Assembly (NCBI GenBank): GCA_015698045.1 | Contig: BLAL01000051.1 | Coordinates: 213,501 to 277,500, forward strand | Direction of reading: 5' to 3' | Source: Rhizophagus clarus | Taxonomy: Eukaryota; Glomeromycota; Glomeromycetes; Glomerales; Glomeraceae | Length of the DNA: 64,000 nt | In this document: positions 11,604 through 25,046 of the stretch, piece by piece | How positions within the stretch are numbered: the stretch's first letter is position 1 | Layout: every line of letters begins with the position of its first letter | The notes under the pieces: generated by a model | Database searches by the model: none | Seen by the model: the letters and a program-made list of their open reading frames with translations, nothing else | Told to the model about the DNA's origin: nothing | Translations under genes and position numbers: made by a program

Positions 11604-12942
11604 ATGCCTAAATGCGAACAAAAACTACAAGAAACAACTGTTCAGGAAGCAGCTTCTTCAAAGAAAAATAAAAAATCAAAGAAGACCAAAAAACCTATTA
11701 ATCTCGAAGAGAAACGATTAGCTCCTTTCAGAACAGAGTGCACTTCTGTAAGATTAAAGCTTATTTTTTAAATCAATTTTCATTACGTATATCAATCATT
11801 CATTTTTTAATAATCACAGTCCATTTATGAACGTATTATTCATGCGCAACAACAACGAATATACATGGTTAATCGAACAAAAGTCAATGATTACCACGAA
11901 GAATTTGCTATATTAGGATCAACCGGCAACGTAAATTTCATAACTTAAACTGAATTTTTTATTTCAGAAATTTATTAATTTCGTTTTTATTTTTTAAAAA
12001 AAAATCATTAGCTTTACACAGTTACTATAACACATAAGCCAAATTGCAGTTGTCCAGATTTCAAGAAAGGATATTTGTATAAACATGTTGTACGTGTTAG
12101 ATCTTTTTAATCGATAATTAAATTATGATAACTTAACCCGTTTGCAATTCTTTAGTTTTTTGTTTATCTCAAAGTTTTTCGCTTAAATCATGATAGCCAG
12201 TTTATCTATCAAGAGGCACTCTTGTCTAAAGAGCTTCGTTCAATCTTTGCAAATGCTGTGCCTGATCCAACTGTTTTGGTAATTTATCTAATTTATCTTT
12301 AAATAATTGTGCATAATTATGTTTCCACTATTTTATTAAATCATATTTATAGGCTAGCAAAAGAGTTTGCGATAAGTACAGCATGTTTACTTCGAGTAAA
12401 CTAAAAAATAAAACCGGCGAAAACGAAAAATGCAAACCAATAGAAGGAAATTGTCCTGTTTGGTACTTAGATGTCTTTTCTGTACCCGTTTTCAAGTTAT
12501 CATAACATAATTAATCAAACTATTCATTAAATAGCTATGAACTTTTAGAAGAAAAGGATCATAATAATATCGTGTGGTGTATAGAAGGTTGCGGTAATAA
12601 CCTTCACAAAGACTGCTTCGAGCAATGGAAAAAATCGAAAAATAGTGACAAAGTAAACATTCTTACTCAGTCAATTTAATTTTAAAATTAAATTTATTTA
12701 ATTTTTGATTTATCCATTAGGTTACCTGTGTTTATTGTCACGCTAATTGGGTAGATCCCGATTCCGAAATTTTAATAATTGAAGAAGGTTACATTAACTT
12801 GGGTCGTGCTCAAGGAATGAATACTATTCGAGGTTATACAAATTATTTTTAAATAAACTAGAAAGCATGAAACAAAGTTTTTAATATTAATAACTTTATT
12901 TAAGATACTTCCTATTACTGTAATTACCGCAACTGGTTTTAA
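11604..12942 (+). CDS. SWIM-RING protein, 8 exons (probable E3 ubiquitin ligase); SWIM Cys lost
   Basis: Exons 11604-11747, 11820-11930, 12012-12089, 12156-12278, 12353-12462, 12535-12652, 12721-12832 and 12905-12942. Every junction is GT-AG and in phase, giving about 279 residues. A Lys-rich N-terminus (KKNKKSKKTKK) is followed by LEEKRLAPFRTEC. A SWIM-type segment follows, YTVTITHKPNCSCPDF then YLYKH: the consensus is C-x-C-x(n)-C-x-H, but the third Cys is Tyr (TAT for TGT). The C-terminal RING reads CPVC, VWC, CGNNLHKDC and CVYC; its second Cys is created only by splicing exons 5 and 6. The RING should recruit an E2 and the SWIM should bind substrate or nucleic acid. An upstream exon cannot be excluded. 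Confidence 0.88.
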
Positions 12943-13637
12943 TCACTTTTGTGTAAATCCTTGCTTACAAATATATTATATGAACTGAAAATTTATTTAT
13001 TAGACAATTATCGAAATGACGCTAAAGTTCGTTATTTTTTTAATTATCTGTAATATTTCATTAAAATAATATACTTAATTAACGAGCAAAATCTAGGGAT
13101 AGATGGGTTTATGCCATGATTACACAACACGATGAATTTTAACTTCGTCGCGTCTCTAGTTCTCAAGATATTTTTAATCAGCTATTAAAGTACCTCAAAA
13201 CTTTACAAAATTTTATTAAACATTTGAAAATAAACCATAATAAAGAAAGAAAACACTATTTTTAAACGTTTTAAATAAAAATATTTATATTTTTTATTTG
13301 TATTTTAAAAAAAAAACGAAGGTGATTTTTACTTTTCAATTACTAAAGATATTAATTATAATCTCAAAGATGAATTTATATTGTCATAAAACATTAGATT
13401 TGGTGCATTTGTATTTATGTAATGAAAAATAATTAATTAATAATACCTCTTGAATTAATATTTTTATCAAATAATTTAAACAAAGTTATTAAAATTCGCA
13501 TATTTAAATAATAATATTTTAACAAAAACAGAATCGAAAATATTAATAATTGAATTACGTATACATAAAAATATTTTGTATTATTAGAATATCATTTTTA
13601 TTTTGTCATGAATAGTAATCAAATGCTTAATGAGGTC
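12943..13637. other. Intergenic, AT-rich
   Basis: No gene, repeat or splice-supported frame seen. Confidence 0.4.
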
Positions 13638-13677
13638 TCACGTGACTTTGTAAATAAACAATATCTATATATACTCA
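13638..13677 (+). promoter_or_regulatory. Putative promoter: TCACGTGA plus TATATATAC
   Basis: TCACGTGA at 13638-13645 is followed about 20 nt later by TATATATAC (about 13666). The ATG at 13703 is 58 nt after the palindrome. The arrangement resembles the starts of the 3122, 39023 and 42963 genes. Confidence 0.4.
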
Positions 13678-13702
13678 CTGTGAAAAATATCTAATTACTC
13701 AT

Positions 13703-13912
13703 ATGAATAACTTAAAATATAAGTTGTCAAAATTGGAAACTGAATTTGTTTGCGATGAATCGACTACAAATGGCGTGGATATTTTAATCTATAAGGAATT
13801 AAATGTCGAGCAGAAAGAATACTACCCATCTAAGACATTTGTTTTTAAAAATATGAAGAATCTGCATGTATTCTTGAAGAATTTACTTTTGTATGGAAGA
13901 AACTCTAAATAG
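13703..13912 (+). CDS. Small hypothetical protein, 69 aa
   Basis: A single-exon frame with mixed charged composition (MNNLKYKLSKLETEF at the start, MKNLHVFLKNLLLYGRN at the end). It has no signal peptide or membrane segment. It is supported mainly by the promoter-like block just upstream. Family unknown; it may be a genuine small gene or a first exon. Confidence 0.4.
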   Translation: MNNLKYKLSKLETEFVCDESTTNGVDILIYKELNVEQKEYYPSKTFVFKNMKNLHVFLKNLLLYGRNSK

Positions 13913-15369
13913 AATCATTTACTTTACTTATAAAAATAAAAGTTGTTAAAACTTACTTAAATTACTAATTAGAAAAAGAAATAATGCTTCAATAAGACGT
14001 TATATTACAAAAAATATTGTGTTAGATCTTAATCAGATTTGACTACGTATGTGTTAAACATATTGTTTGTAAAAACATTTTGATTGTTAATAATAATTCA
14101 CACTTTTTATACATCCTAATGTCTTAAAATGTCACATTTATATTTTTACATCTTTGCGTTGATGGTTATTATCTTTTCAATTAATTTTAAGTAAATTATA
14201 TTATAGTTAATTTAAAATAAATACCTTTCAAGTTTATTTTTTACATTTTTGTTTTTGAATTGAATATTCTTACAATGATCTTTTGCAAAATTCTTTTAAA
14301 TATTGTATCAATAATATGAAGTTAAAAAAACATTCGATAAAAATTATTACTTTTTAGCGGTGTTTAATAAGAAATCATGACTTAATGTTATAATATTTAA
14401 TTTCTAATATATTTCAAATTTATTTCATGTGTTTTAAATCAATGATTATTAAAAGTTTATAATTTTTTAGTATGGTTTCAATCACATGAATAACAACTCC
14501 AATTTGATTGTTTGAATTATTCCAATTGAATTGTTTCTGGATGTTTTGAATAAAAATATCTAAACATTTAATCAAGATTTTTATGGTTGAAAAACGATGA
14601 TCTTTGTCAATTATCATTAAGTTTAATTCGTAATTAAATTAATCTTAATATTATGAATAATCTAATAATTATTTAATAAAATGTTACAAAGTTGAAATTA
14701 TGGTAATTTATTGTATAATTAATTTTATTAATAAAAATTTGTGATTATATAAAAAATTATTACATATACATCTAAAATTAGACTTTTGTTTTTTCTTTTG
14801 AACTTAATGAATAATTCAGATTAAGAAATATTTTATTTAAATTCTTAAAATAATTAAAATCCTAAATTTTCAATATTCAATAATGTAAAATATTATTGAT
14901 TAATTTCAATTATATTAATCGATTAATCTTAACTAATTATTGTTTTTGAATATTTATAATTTTCATCGGTAATAAATCAATATCTGATATATTAACATAT
15001 GAATTAAATAAATATTAAAAATATGAATTCTATGCGATGATAATGTTATTTTATGTGATCAAAAAACTTAAACTGAATCTATACTTTATTTTAAATTATT
15101 ATTTAATGATGATCATGTCATTTTTTTATAAATTTGTTCTGTTATAGAAAATCTAACCGTTTCTTAATAGTTTTATATTTTAAAAATAATATCAAGTTAA
15201 GTTAAAAATAAAATAGTTCTTTTACTTTTATTAATATAATTATGTGAGTTATAAATATTATGAAACAATTATTATATATAAGATTATGACACAATTATTA
15301 CGATTTATTTGTTTAAATAATTTTAATATAAAAGCAACAATATTTGAAACTTTGATTTTTAAAAATACA
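13913..15369. other. Intergenic, very AT-rich
   Basis: No gene seen; the minus-strand frame at 14420-14617 looks random. A TATATATAAG box near 15275 probably serves the next gene. Confidence 0.4.
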
Positions 15370-16089
15370 ATGAGAAAAATTAAGGTCAGTAATTCAAATC
15401 GTTTTAATTCATAAATTTTTGACTATACTAATCGCATTTTACAGATAGTTAAAGTGTACTGAAGCGACAACAAAGAACATGACCAACTTTTCTTTGATGA
15501 AAATAATAAATCAGCAATATATTCTCGTGAAGTATATCACCCTCACGAAGAAATCGAAAACGTTTATTGGTTCAGAAATGCACTTAAAGCTGTTGGTATG
15601 AGTTCAATTTTATGGCAAATAGACGAAATAAATTTACAAAAATCGAAAATTTTAAAGTGTGTTAAAAAACCAAAAGAAGTTAAAATATACAACCCTATTC
15701 TCAGGATCCGCTTTTCAATAGCAGTTGCTAAGTATAATGGTTCAAAATGTTATTACATCGAGGTTGATACTCCTTTCAATAATTCAAGCATACAGAGATA
15801 TGGTTGGGTTAAAAATGAAACATATTGGTCATTTATTGCAATTAATAACCCTGATAATTCCATGGCTGAATTTCGCAATACTCAATCTAATAATGAGTTT
15901 GAAATTAAACTCTTGGAGCAAACATGTGCTGGCTGGTATAACAGGAACAACGGAACGCAGCTTCATAAAAATAATAGTATTGAATTTAATCATTGGACAG
16001 AATTCGTAATAGCTACAACAATTGTATTTGAAGAAGGAGTTTTTAGTGATGAGAATAGATTATTGCATCACTCATGCAATATTAACTAG
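15370..16089 (+). pseudogene. Unknown protein with in-frame TGA near the 5' end
   Basis: ATG 15370 opens a 15-nt exon (MRKIK) with donor GTCAGT. The next exon starts at 15445 after TTACAG. It reads IVKVY, then TGA at 15460-15462, then a long open frame (SDNKEHDQLFFDENN through 16089). If the TGA were sense the protein would be about 220 residues. An intact shorter reading could start at Met 15598 (163 aa). The body is aromatic- and Asn-rich (KCYYIEVDTPFNN, CAGWYNRNNGTQ) without a domain I recognise. A different 5' splice arrangement could avoid the stop, but I found none. Confidence 0.5.
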
Positions 16090-16598
16090 TTATTAAAATG
16101 TTTCTTTGGATCTAAAGAGATTATTTATTTAATAATAAAGATACAGCTAATGCTATATTCATTTGTTTTTTAAGTAAAATAAAATAACGTCCTACAAATT
16201 TATCTATTAAACTCTAGCATTAATAAATTAGTATTGAAAATATGATAACTAAGTTTATTATGTATTAATGTTCAATCTATTGATAATATTTAAAGTAAAA
16301 TATAAACATATTTCTAGATTTGATCACTTTTAATTAAAGTAATTAGTAAAATGTGTAATGAATAATTTATTCTGAAAATGAATAATATTATTCGCATTTG
16401 ATAATAACAAAAGATATTATTATTATAAAAAATAAATTTATTAATTTATATAATTTATAAAAAAATATATTAATAAATTAATATAGCTTTACTGATCTAA
16501 TAAAATAAAAATAACTTTAATAAAATGTGCAAAGTATCATATTATAAAAAACATTTAACTTTATATTAATAATTAATATATTAATTGTAGAAATTAAC

Positions 16599-16876
16599 TT
16601 AATAGCACCAATCAATATTTCTTTCAAACAAAATGTTTGGAGTTAAATTCCACCCTGTCTCATTTATTTCTGCAACTATATTATTAGAAATATAACGTCT
16701 TACTGCGGCCACATTTTTTTTCCAGTTTAATAATTTTACAAGATTTTCACATTTACCGTATTTGTTTTTTTCATAACATTAAGAATTATTTTATCTATGG
16801 TTTTTTCCATAAAATAATAAAACGTGTCAAGTAGTTTAGCAGCACTCTTTATTTCTTTTTCGTCAAATTTAAAAAA
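16599..16876 (-). pseudogene. C-terminal gene fragment, frameshifted in an A7 tract
   Basis: The minus strand reads KFDEKEIKSAAKLLDTFYYF then MEKTIDKIILNVMKK. After one base is added to the A7 run it continues KYGKCENLVKLLNW and ends NILFERNIDWCY before TAA at 16601-16599. No start codon or upstream exon was found. Unknown protein. Confidence 0.4.
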
Positions 16877-18460
16877 TGGAAATCAAATTTAAATTTTTTA
16901 TATATTAAATGGTCCAATACTGACAAGATGAACGTACACACCTGGATATAATTCAATTTTAAAATCGCTGAAATTGATATAATCCGGGGTATATTAAGCA
17001 ATGCTATACAGTACTTATATTTTATTTAATCAATAACAGTCGTTTAAATAAAATTGGATTGATAAATTAATTCGTTTCAAGTAAAAATTAAGTTTCAAAT
17101 TATATAATTATAGCATTACTGGAATAAATAAAGATAACTATACTTGGATTGCTGCAAATATCGTAAATGTGCTTATGTTCGATTAACACTATAAATAAAT
17201 ATTATTATATGAATATAATTAATTCTCTAAAGCAAAAAATTTTAAAAATATGGGATTTCAATCATTTTATTTGCTTGTTCGTAAAGAATTAAGCTGGGTC
17301 AATTCTATTCAATTAAATAGTACTTTTTATTCTGCGATGCATACAGACTACATTATTAAAATTATTCGATTATTTGCTAAGTTAAGATTATTGTTGTCAA
17401 TTACTTATCGTTATCTGTCACCTTTTTATAATGCTTATGAAGTATATAATATTTTAACGTAAGTTCATTGTTTTATAACACTAGTAAGCGTTATTAACAA
17501 CATAGAAATAAATTATAAAATCGTATTGTATAACGATTTATAAAACACTGCCGATTAATTCAAGAAACTCCGCTCAGATTATATAGTACACGGGGTGTTA
17601 TGTGAGAAGAAGGGTACTATAATAGTGTTATATTGAAAGACGGTACAGTACAAATCATGTAAAATTATGTGTGAAATCAAAATTTTTGCAAATGATAATT
17701 AATTGAAAGCTTTGAATGTGTAACAATGCTATTTATGAATAAAGCTACAGTTTTTTAACTTTTATTAGTTAATTAATAGATTTAGTGTATTTTATTAAAT
17801 GATTAGTATCATATGCTTTGCAAACGATAATTGATTAATAACAGATAATTTTAAAATTTTGTAATAAGTACTTTTCAACTGAGAAAGGGAGTGTTATTAA
17901 AGGGTAGTTTATTTTCACATCGAATAAATAATTTATGTAATTACGATTATTTTTAGTCAAATAAATACATAATATTAAAAGAAACATTTGTTAAATAATC
18001 CATTAAATCATAATTATAAAATAAGAACAACTTCAAATAATCAGTAATAAATACAAAGCGTAAGTTTGACTTTTTAATAACATTATAATAACAATTAATA
18101 ATAAACTTAATAATGCTATGTAAAAATTGAAATATTAGAAAATTATAAATTCACGAGTTATAATAGGTTTAATTAGAATAATTAACAATTATAGTATAGC
18201 TTATACTTTTAAGAGATAAAGTAGGCGTTATAAAACAATTATAAGACGGATGAATTTGTTTAAACAATAGAAACCACAAAAATCACAAACTAATGGTATT
18301 GAACTATAGATGGCGTAACATTTGAATAAAATCTAGATTTGCAAGATATTGTATAATGATTTATCGAAAATACACAATTAATCGTATTATAATATTATTT
18401 GAAATGTATTTTAAATAATAATTATAAAAAGAGCGTATCGTTTTTATTTTGCCTTCAATT
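16877..18460. other. Intergenic, AT-rich
   Basis: Nothing firm. The 70-codon frame at 17250-17462 has no motif or promoter and is not counted as a gene. Confidence 0.35.
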
Positions 18461-19240
18461 ATGATAAAAAATACAGAAAAATCTTTCCCAATCGATAAAA
18501 TTACAAATTCTGGCGTTTCTGTACAAGAACAAATTAGATATTTCAATATCGATAATTATCTTAAAAATTTGATTATTAATCATAAAGAAACTGAAAGAAT
18601 TAAAAAAATAAAACAGTTGTTTAATGAATTTATTAATACTTATAGTGATTTCAAAACTATTCTAAGTATTCAAGACTTATTGTCATCATCCAAAGCAACG
18701 AGATCAAAATCGGTACCAAGGCCTCAGAACGCATGGGTGCTATTTCGCAAAAATCTTTCTAAAGGACTTAATTTGTCAGTCGGACAAACTTCCGGTATCG
18801 CTTCTTATTTATGGAAAAATAAATCAGAACGTGAATTAAAATTTTGGAAGGCATTACATCAAATAATAAAAGAAATACATGCAGCAGAGAATCCAGGTTA
18901 CATATACAAACCTAATAGAATGAATAATCAAAATATAAAAACACATGAGTCATCTGATAATTTAGAAATCAATAGTTTAATATCAGAAAATCAAACGACA
19001 AAACAAAATGATAAAGGCGATATTGACTTATTTGAAGTTGACATTGACATGATTGATGCAGAACTTTATCAATCATCTTTTTATGACGCTTCCTTTTATG
19101 GCAATGAATTATTCGACACTAGTTTATACGACACATCGTTATATGATTTATCATTAGATTTTATGGATCCAAATCCTATAGATTCCTCCTTTTCATTTAT
19201 AGATCCTTGTTTAATAGATAATTCATTAAATTTTTCTTAA
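18461..19240 (+). CDS. MATA-HMG-type HMG-box transcription factor, intact
   Basis: Single exon, 259 residues from ATG 18461; a non-ATG extension to 18449 is possible but not preferred. The HMG box spans about residues 86-151 and opens VPRPQNAWVLFRKNLSKGL. It has the aromatic/Trp positions SYLWKN and KFWKAL and ends AAENPGYIYKP, the signature of MATA-type HMG boxes. Such boxes bend DNA; in arbuscular mycorrhizal fungi they form a large family whose role in mating is unproven. The N-terminus (1-80) is helical. The C-terminus (about 205-259) is acidic, Ser/Tyr/Phe-rich and loosely repetitive (SLYDTSLYDLSLD), like an activation domain. Confidence 0.9.
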   Translation: MIKNTEKSFPIDKITNSGVSVQEQIRYFNIDNYLKNLIINHKETERIKKIKQLFNEFINTYSDFKTILSIQDLLSSSKATRSKSVPRPQNAWVLFRKNLSKGLNLSVGQTSGIASYLWKNKSERELKFWKALHQIIKEIHAAENPGYIYKPNRMNNQNIKTHESSDNLEINSLISENQTTKQNDKGDIDLFEVDIDMIDAELYQSSFYDASFYGNELFDTSLYDTSLYDLSLDFMDPNPIDSSFSFIDPCLIDNSLNFS

Positions 19241-22200
19241 GCATAAAAAATTAATAGTCAAATTAAAATCAAATTATATGTTTCTCTGTTAATGATTAGT
19301 AATGTTTATAACGCAAATGTTGATTTTATTTAATAAAACTATATTAGCCTATTAGTAATAAATATTCCAAATAAATAACTATAATTATGATATTGTATTA
19401 AAAATATCGTCGAGATGAAACAATGATATTAAATTATTTTTATGCAAAATTCTTTGTTATTAACTGAATACTTTGTTATCATTTTGTGTAACTTGAGTAT
19501 TAATGCAAACTGAGATAGTCATGCTATTTTCTTTTTAAAAACATTTTTAAAAATCATAAAACAAATTATATAGCAAAATTTCAAAGTATTCAAAATAATA
19601 AGTACAATAATATAGGTGCTTAGGACACATTACTCATCATTCATTATAATTTCTTAGAAAATTGGATTAATATTTATAACAGAAATTGTATTTTTTTGAT
19701 TCTAAAAATGAAGAAGTAATGAAGAAATAATGACAATTAATTATGATTGTTAACAGAAAATCAGTTCGCATATTTAAATTAGATATTTATGATATATTAA
19801 TCATGAAAAAATTTGTTAATTATTATAAACCGCATAATATTTATGAGAATATATAAAGCTTATCAATTTTATACATATAATGACGATGATTAATTATTTT
19901 AAATGAATAGGAATTGAATAAAAATTTACATATTACTGTACATATTTGATAATACAAAAAATGGTATTTTTTATTGGCTCTTAAGTGCGTTAAAAGTTTC
20001 TTAAAATTTATTAACTTTAATTTATAATAGAACTATCAATTATAATATAATTTTCACAATCTACAAACTTTTATTACATACTCGAAAATAATTTTTACTT
20101 TCGGCGCATAGTTATTGCGATGGCAATTTTATGAAACGATTATACAATTTTTTTCATTACTAAAGTAATCACACAAATAAAGCCTTTTCGAGATGTTTGT
20201 GATTATTTTAATAGTAAAACCAATATAGAATATCAACTTTTATAATATATTAAATGTAATTAGCATTAAAAAAAAATCCTTCGTGTTTAATAATCTAGAA
20301 ACTTATTAAATATTAAGTTATGAAGATAAAATCGCTATTGATTTATTAAATTGGTAATTTTTTCAAATTATATTTTACTTGTGAACAATTATTTTAAACT
20401 TACATTATTAAAACAGCAAAAAAAATTAATTGTTGCATTTAAAAAGCTGTTGCTCATATTTATTCAAATTATTATGAATTCTATTTTCCATTTACAAACG
20501 AAACTGAGTTAGTTGATTTTGCACTTATTTGATATTTCAAATAGTCGTGATATTAAATCAGAATATGTGAATAGTTACGGTATTATGATTAACCATTTTT
20601 GATTTTTTTATTTATAGTAAGTTAAAAATTAATCGAATATATCAAATAATAAAAAATTTTTATATAATAAGCTTGTCTAAATATTAAAATTTATCAGGGT
20701 ATCTCATCTATTTATATGAATACACTAATAATAATTAGGGCAAATTATTAAACTGCGACGACTATACAAACGCCATTTTTTTAATTTGAATACACAATAT
20801 TTAAAGTGTTTGTATTATATTTGCATTTAATATTTTGCATTAAATTCGTTAGGCGAAACGAATATCGATTAAATTTATTTAATTTATGTATTTACTGCCC
20901 GAAATAAAATAAATTAAGCGATTTATATGTAACTATTCTCAGTTACATTAAGCCACAATATGTACATTGAATAATATTGTGCGGTAAATTGCGAAATTGT
21001 GATTTTTGAAATTTGTTACACAAGTAATATAAAAATTTATTACCTTTCTTCTTTCTCAGTATAATAAAAAAGTTAATTATCAAAACAATTCGTAATTTTG
21101 TATTAATGTATAAAAGAAATAACAAAGATCTTGTCAATTATCTGAAAATTTATTTCCGCGTATAAATTAATCTTACTTTTCTTGAATAGTTTAATATTTA
21201 AACGAATTAAGAGTTTCAAAGTTACAAATATAGTAATTTATTACATTTCACAGATCACTTTGTGTAAAATCTCATTTTATTGGTGAAATCCAAAACGTTG
21301 AATATAGATATTTAAAAGAGAACCTTTAAAAGTCTTTGTAAAATACCAATCGATATTTCTGTAAACAAAAATAATTCTATCCCTTAAACTGGTTTGCAAG
21401 CAATTTTGCCAGCAATTTCGTTTTTTAATTATGATATTTTAAAAGTAAATATTTTAAAGTGAAATATCTTTTTATCTTTTAACCCTAGAAATATCAAATT
21501 AACATTATTTGATGCGTTTTAATAAGAAGAATCTGATAGAATAAAAATTTTTTTTCTGCAAATATTAAATGACAGTGTATTTCATAAAATTTAAAATTTA
21601 TATATTGATTAAGGTTTGTTGCCGTAAGTAACGATTATTATATACGGAATTACAACTTTTAGCAGTTGTAATATTATAAACGTAAGCTATAAATTGGCTG
21701 TAAATGCTACACTATTGTGGTTAGCTAAAAGATGTTAATTCTGATTTACAACATTTATATTTACTTGACTTTTGGAATACAACTATTTACAGAGACCAAC
21801 CCTAAATATTGATGTAACTTTTTGTCTATCAGCTCTAGAGATATGATTTTATTATTATTAAATGCGTTTTAATAAGAGGTCTCTAACAAATTCTGTTTCA
21901 TCTTTCTACGATTAATAGATCTTAATTTAATTTGAAAATATAAAAATTTTAAAATTAATTTTAACCATTACAATTTAAGAGTTATTGATTAATGTATTGA
22001 TATCTATAAAGCAATAAGTTAATAAATCATGTATTATAACTCTGAGTGAATAAAAATTACTATTTTTTGTGCGATTCTATTTTTCTAGATTTTTTCACAT
22101 TTTTAATAATAAATCATAAATATTGTAATAAATAAAACAATACAATGGTTCCGATCAGTTGTATTTTTTGGTTGATTGAGATTTAATTTGATTGGCCAGA

Positions 22201-23930
22201 ACTTACTGTATTTGTTTACGTGACCAATTTTTTAATCGACCGCAAATAAATAATCCTATTGGCACAACACAAATCAACTCAAAAAACAAGTGACCGAAAT
22301 TGAACAAAGTTAATGCATATCAATTAATCAATTAATTTATTTTTTTTATTGTATTTATAAAATATATAAATATGAATAAAACATAAACTGGTTTTTTCTA
22401 ATCAATAATGATTAAAATTTACAAAATTACAGTTCTAAAGCTTTATCATTACAATCATAAAGACGGGTTAAGAAAATTTGTAATTCTCAAAAAATTTGCT
22501 AATTTTCTTCGTAATTTTTATGATAAAATAACTCAATAAAATAATATATATTTATTGATTTACATTATTCTCAATACTTATATCTCTCTAACAGATTGAA
22601 TATTAGAAACTTATTTGCTTTATGTTCTTAAAAATAGCGTCCTTTTAAATTACTATTCGATTTAAACTCATATTCTTTACTAGTTTATTTAATGTAATTT
22701 CACATTCAAAACTTATTGAATTTGGCATCTAATAAGCGATTATCATCAAATGAGCATAAAATATATAAAATTATTTCTTAAAACTTCTTCAAATATTCGT
22801 TTTATTTTCTAATTTTAAATCCTTAGCAAATTATTCTACATTAAAGTGATTATTGCACCTATAGAAGATTGGTAAAAATAATTTTATTTAAATGTAAAGT
22901 ATTTGTTTATTATAAGAACCTACAAAATTAACCAATTATATTTCAGAAAGTAATAAACTAAATTTATAGTAATTTTACTCAAATTATATATTAATTATTA
23001 TTTATTTTAAATTTAATAAAGTAATGTGAAATGCAATTTGCCACTTACAAATTGATATTTATTCTATATAAAAATATGATTATGTTAATAGCAAAAATTT
23101 AGTTCATTATTATATTATTTTATTAACATATTTAAAATAGAATAAATATAATAGAAAACGGAATAATAAATAAATTAAATAGATCGAATAATTAAGGATA
23201 AAAAAAGCATCAAATGCTCTAAAATAATTTTCCTTATAATACAATTTTCTTTCACTTATGTACGAATTAAATAAATTTGTGCTGCGTTGTAATTTAATTA
23301 AACATTTATTATTTCATAATTATATTTTTTGATTAGTTGCGATGCAGCATTAAGTGAGCATGTGACATTATTACTTATCATTTATGCATAATGGATATTT
23401 AGTTTATAAATGGCAAAAAAATTTTAGATGCCCATTAGTGGTCAGATGACAATATCAAATATCATTTGGCTAATTTATTTAATTTTCATTCGTTTTAATA
23501 CGTAAAGCAATGATATTTTAATCGAGTCTAATTAAAATGAAGCGTTACGTTTAATTGATGTGATTTTCGACATATATCTTTGAATGTCTTAATTAATCTT
23601 ATTTCATATCATTTTTTAAGTTACTTTTATTAATTGTATTATACATACAGTATATAAATATAAACATTATAAAGACGATCAAATAAATTTGATTAAATTA
23701 TATTATAATTATATACATATAAACTTTATAAAAACTGTCAAGAAACTGCAGCGATGTTGAACATAACAGTTAAAAATTTATTTAAATAATTAAAAAAAGT
23801 TATTATTGAATAAAATATGTAAAATGTGTAGCAAAAATGTAATAATGTTTTCATTTTAATACATAAAATAGTAACGAAAATAATATAAAATAGTCAATTA
23901 AACAGTGTCAATTCAAATCTAACAACCATA
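19241..23930. other. 4.7-kb gene desert
   Basis: No supported gene, repeat or RNA gene. Two short related patches, around 21475-21530 and 21825-21885, share ATGCGTTTTAATAAGA and flanking words, suggesting an old dispersed repeat. Confidence 0.4.
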
Positions 23931-24551
23931 TTAACTTTTCGATCTTAATCTCAAAATGAAATGTATAACATTCTGAATTTTTTTTTTCAAAATAAAAATA
24001 AATGTTTCATTATTTAATAACTCCCTAATATTAAAGTTTAACTTGTAACGTTTTGTTAATTTTGATGACTTATTTAATGAAATGATCCAGTGTTTTTTCA
24101 TAATTTTATCGAATTTATATTTTTGCAAATAGTTATATTTAGATTTGATATTTATATTCTGAATAAAACATAATTGAATGTAATTCACATTTTCTAGCAA
24201 AATTTGATTTTGAGAAAATGTAACGAAAATTCCGTTTTCCGTCAGAAATGTACTATTGTAATTGGCAAGATAAATATTTGTTTGATCTTTAAAATTTATT
24301 GTTTTTAATGGATATTTTGAAGTGAAAATTTTAAACTGCAAATTTTTTTTAATATAGTCATTTAAAGACTTTTGAGTAGCAAACTTTATAAGTTCATTCC
24401 AATGTTTACAAATTATTTTTAGCGATATGACGTATTCAAAATTAGAAATTATAATTAATTCAGTTAATATATAAATTAATAATTCATTTGGTAATGAATT
24501 TATCAAAAATTTAACGAATTTAATAAATTTATCTGAAGAATTATATCGCAT
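23931..24551 (-). CDS. F-box protein
   Basis: A single-exon frame of 206 residues from ATG 24551. Residues 18-57 fit an F-box: SLPNELLIYILTELI, then LKIICKHWNELI with the usual Leu-Pro start and late Trp. F-box proteins bind Skp1 and bring substrates to SCF ubiquitin ligases. The remaining 150 residues are Asn/Lys/Ile-rich with no leucine-rich repeat or WD repeat I can see, so the substrate-binding part is short or unusual. A TATATATATAA stretch lies about 20-40 nt upstream on the minus strand. Confidence 0.75.
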   Translation of the reverse strand: MRYNSSDKFIKFVKFLINSLPNELLIYILTELIIISNFEYVISLKIICKHWNELIKFATQKSLNDYIKKNLQFKIFTSKYPLKTINFKDQTNIYLANYNSTFLTENGIFVTFSQNQILLENVNYIQLCFIQNINIKSKYNYLQKYKFDKIMKKHWIISLNKSSKLTKRYKLNFNIRELLNNETFIFILKKKIQNVIHFILRLRSKS

Positions 24552-25046
24552 ATAAAATTTAATACATTAATAATAAATTATATATATATTTTATTTGTAT
24601 TATGATTTTGCAATACTAATAAACTAAATAGCAAAAGCCAAATTTCGGCCAAGAGTATTAACGCTTATTAGAATTTGACAAAAATGCCAAGACAAACTCT
24701 TGTTATAGATTAAACTACGACAAAAGTGACTCAGAACGTACTGGAAAGTAAAGAAGTATCCACTCATATAAAAGCTTTTAAAAGCAAAATAAATCAGATT
24801 TGGATAAAAGTATTTATTAATGTAATCGACTGCATACGTCACAATTAATACAGAAAAGTCTAATCTATATTACTAGAAACAAACTAACTACTCAAAAAAA
24901 AGTGAAACATAAAAGAAATCTGACAGTCATAAAAGTATTTGTTATGTTTACTTTGAATGCTTGCATTTCTTCAAAATTTATGACATCAGATGAATATTTA
25001 AAACAAACATAGAGTATAATCAATCCTAAAATTCTTAATTAGTTTT
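24552..25046. other. Intergenic
   Basis: No supported gene; the minus-strand frame at 24624-24842 looks random. Confidence 0.35.

Noticed and set aside
17250-17462. 70-codon frame starting MGFQSFYLLVRK
   Set aside because: Hydrophobic random-looking composition, no promoter or splice context; could not be supported.
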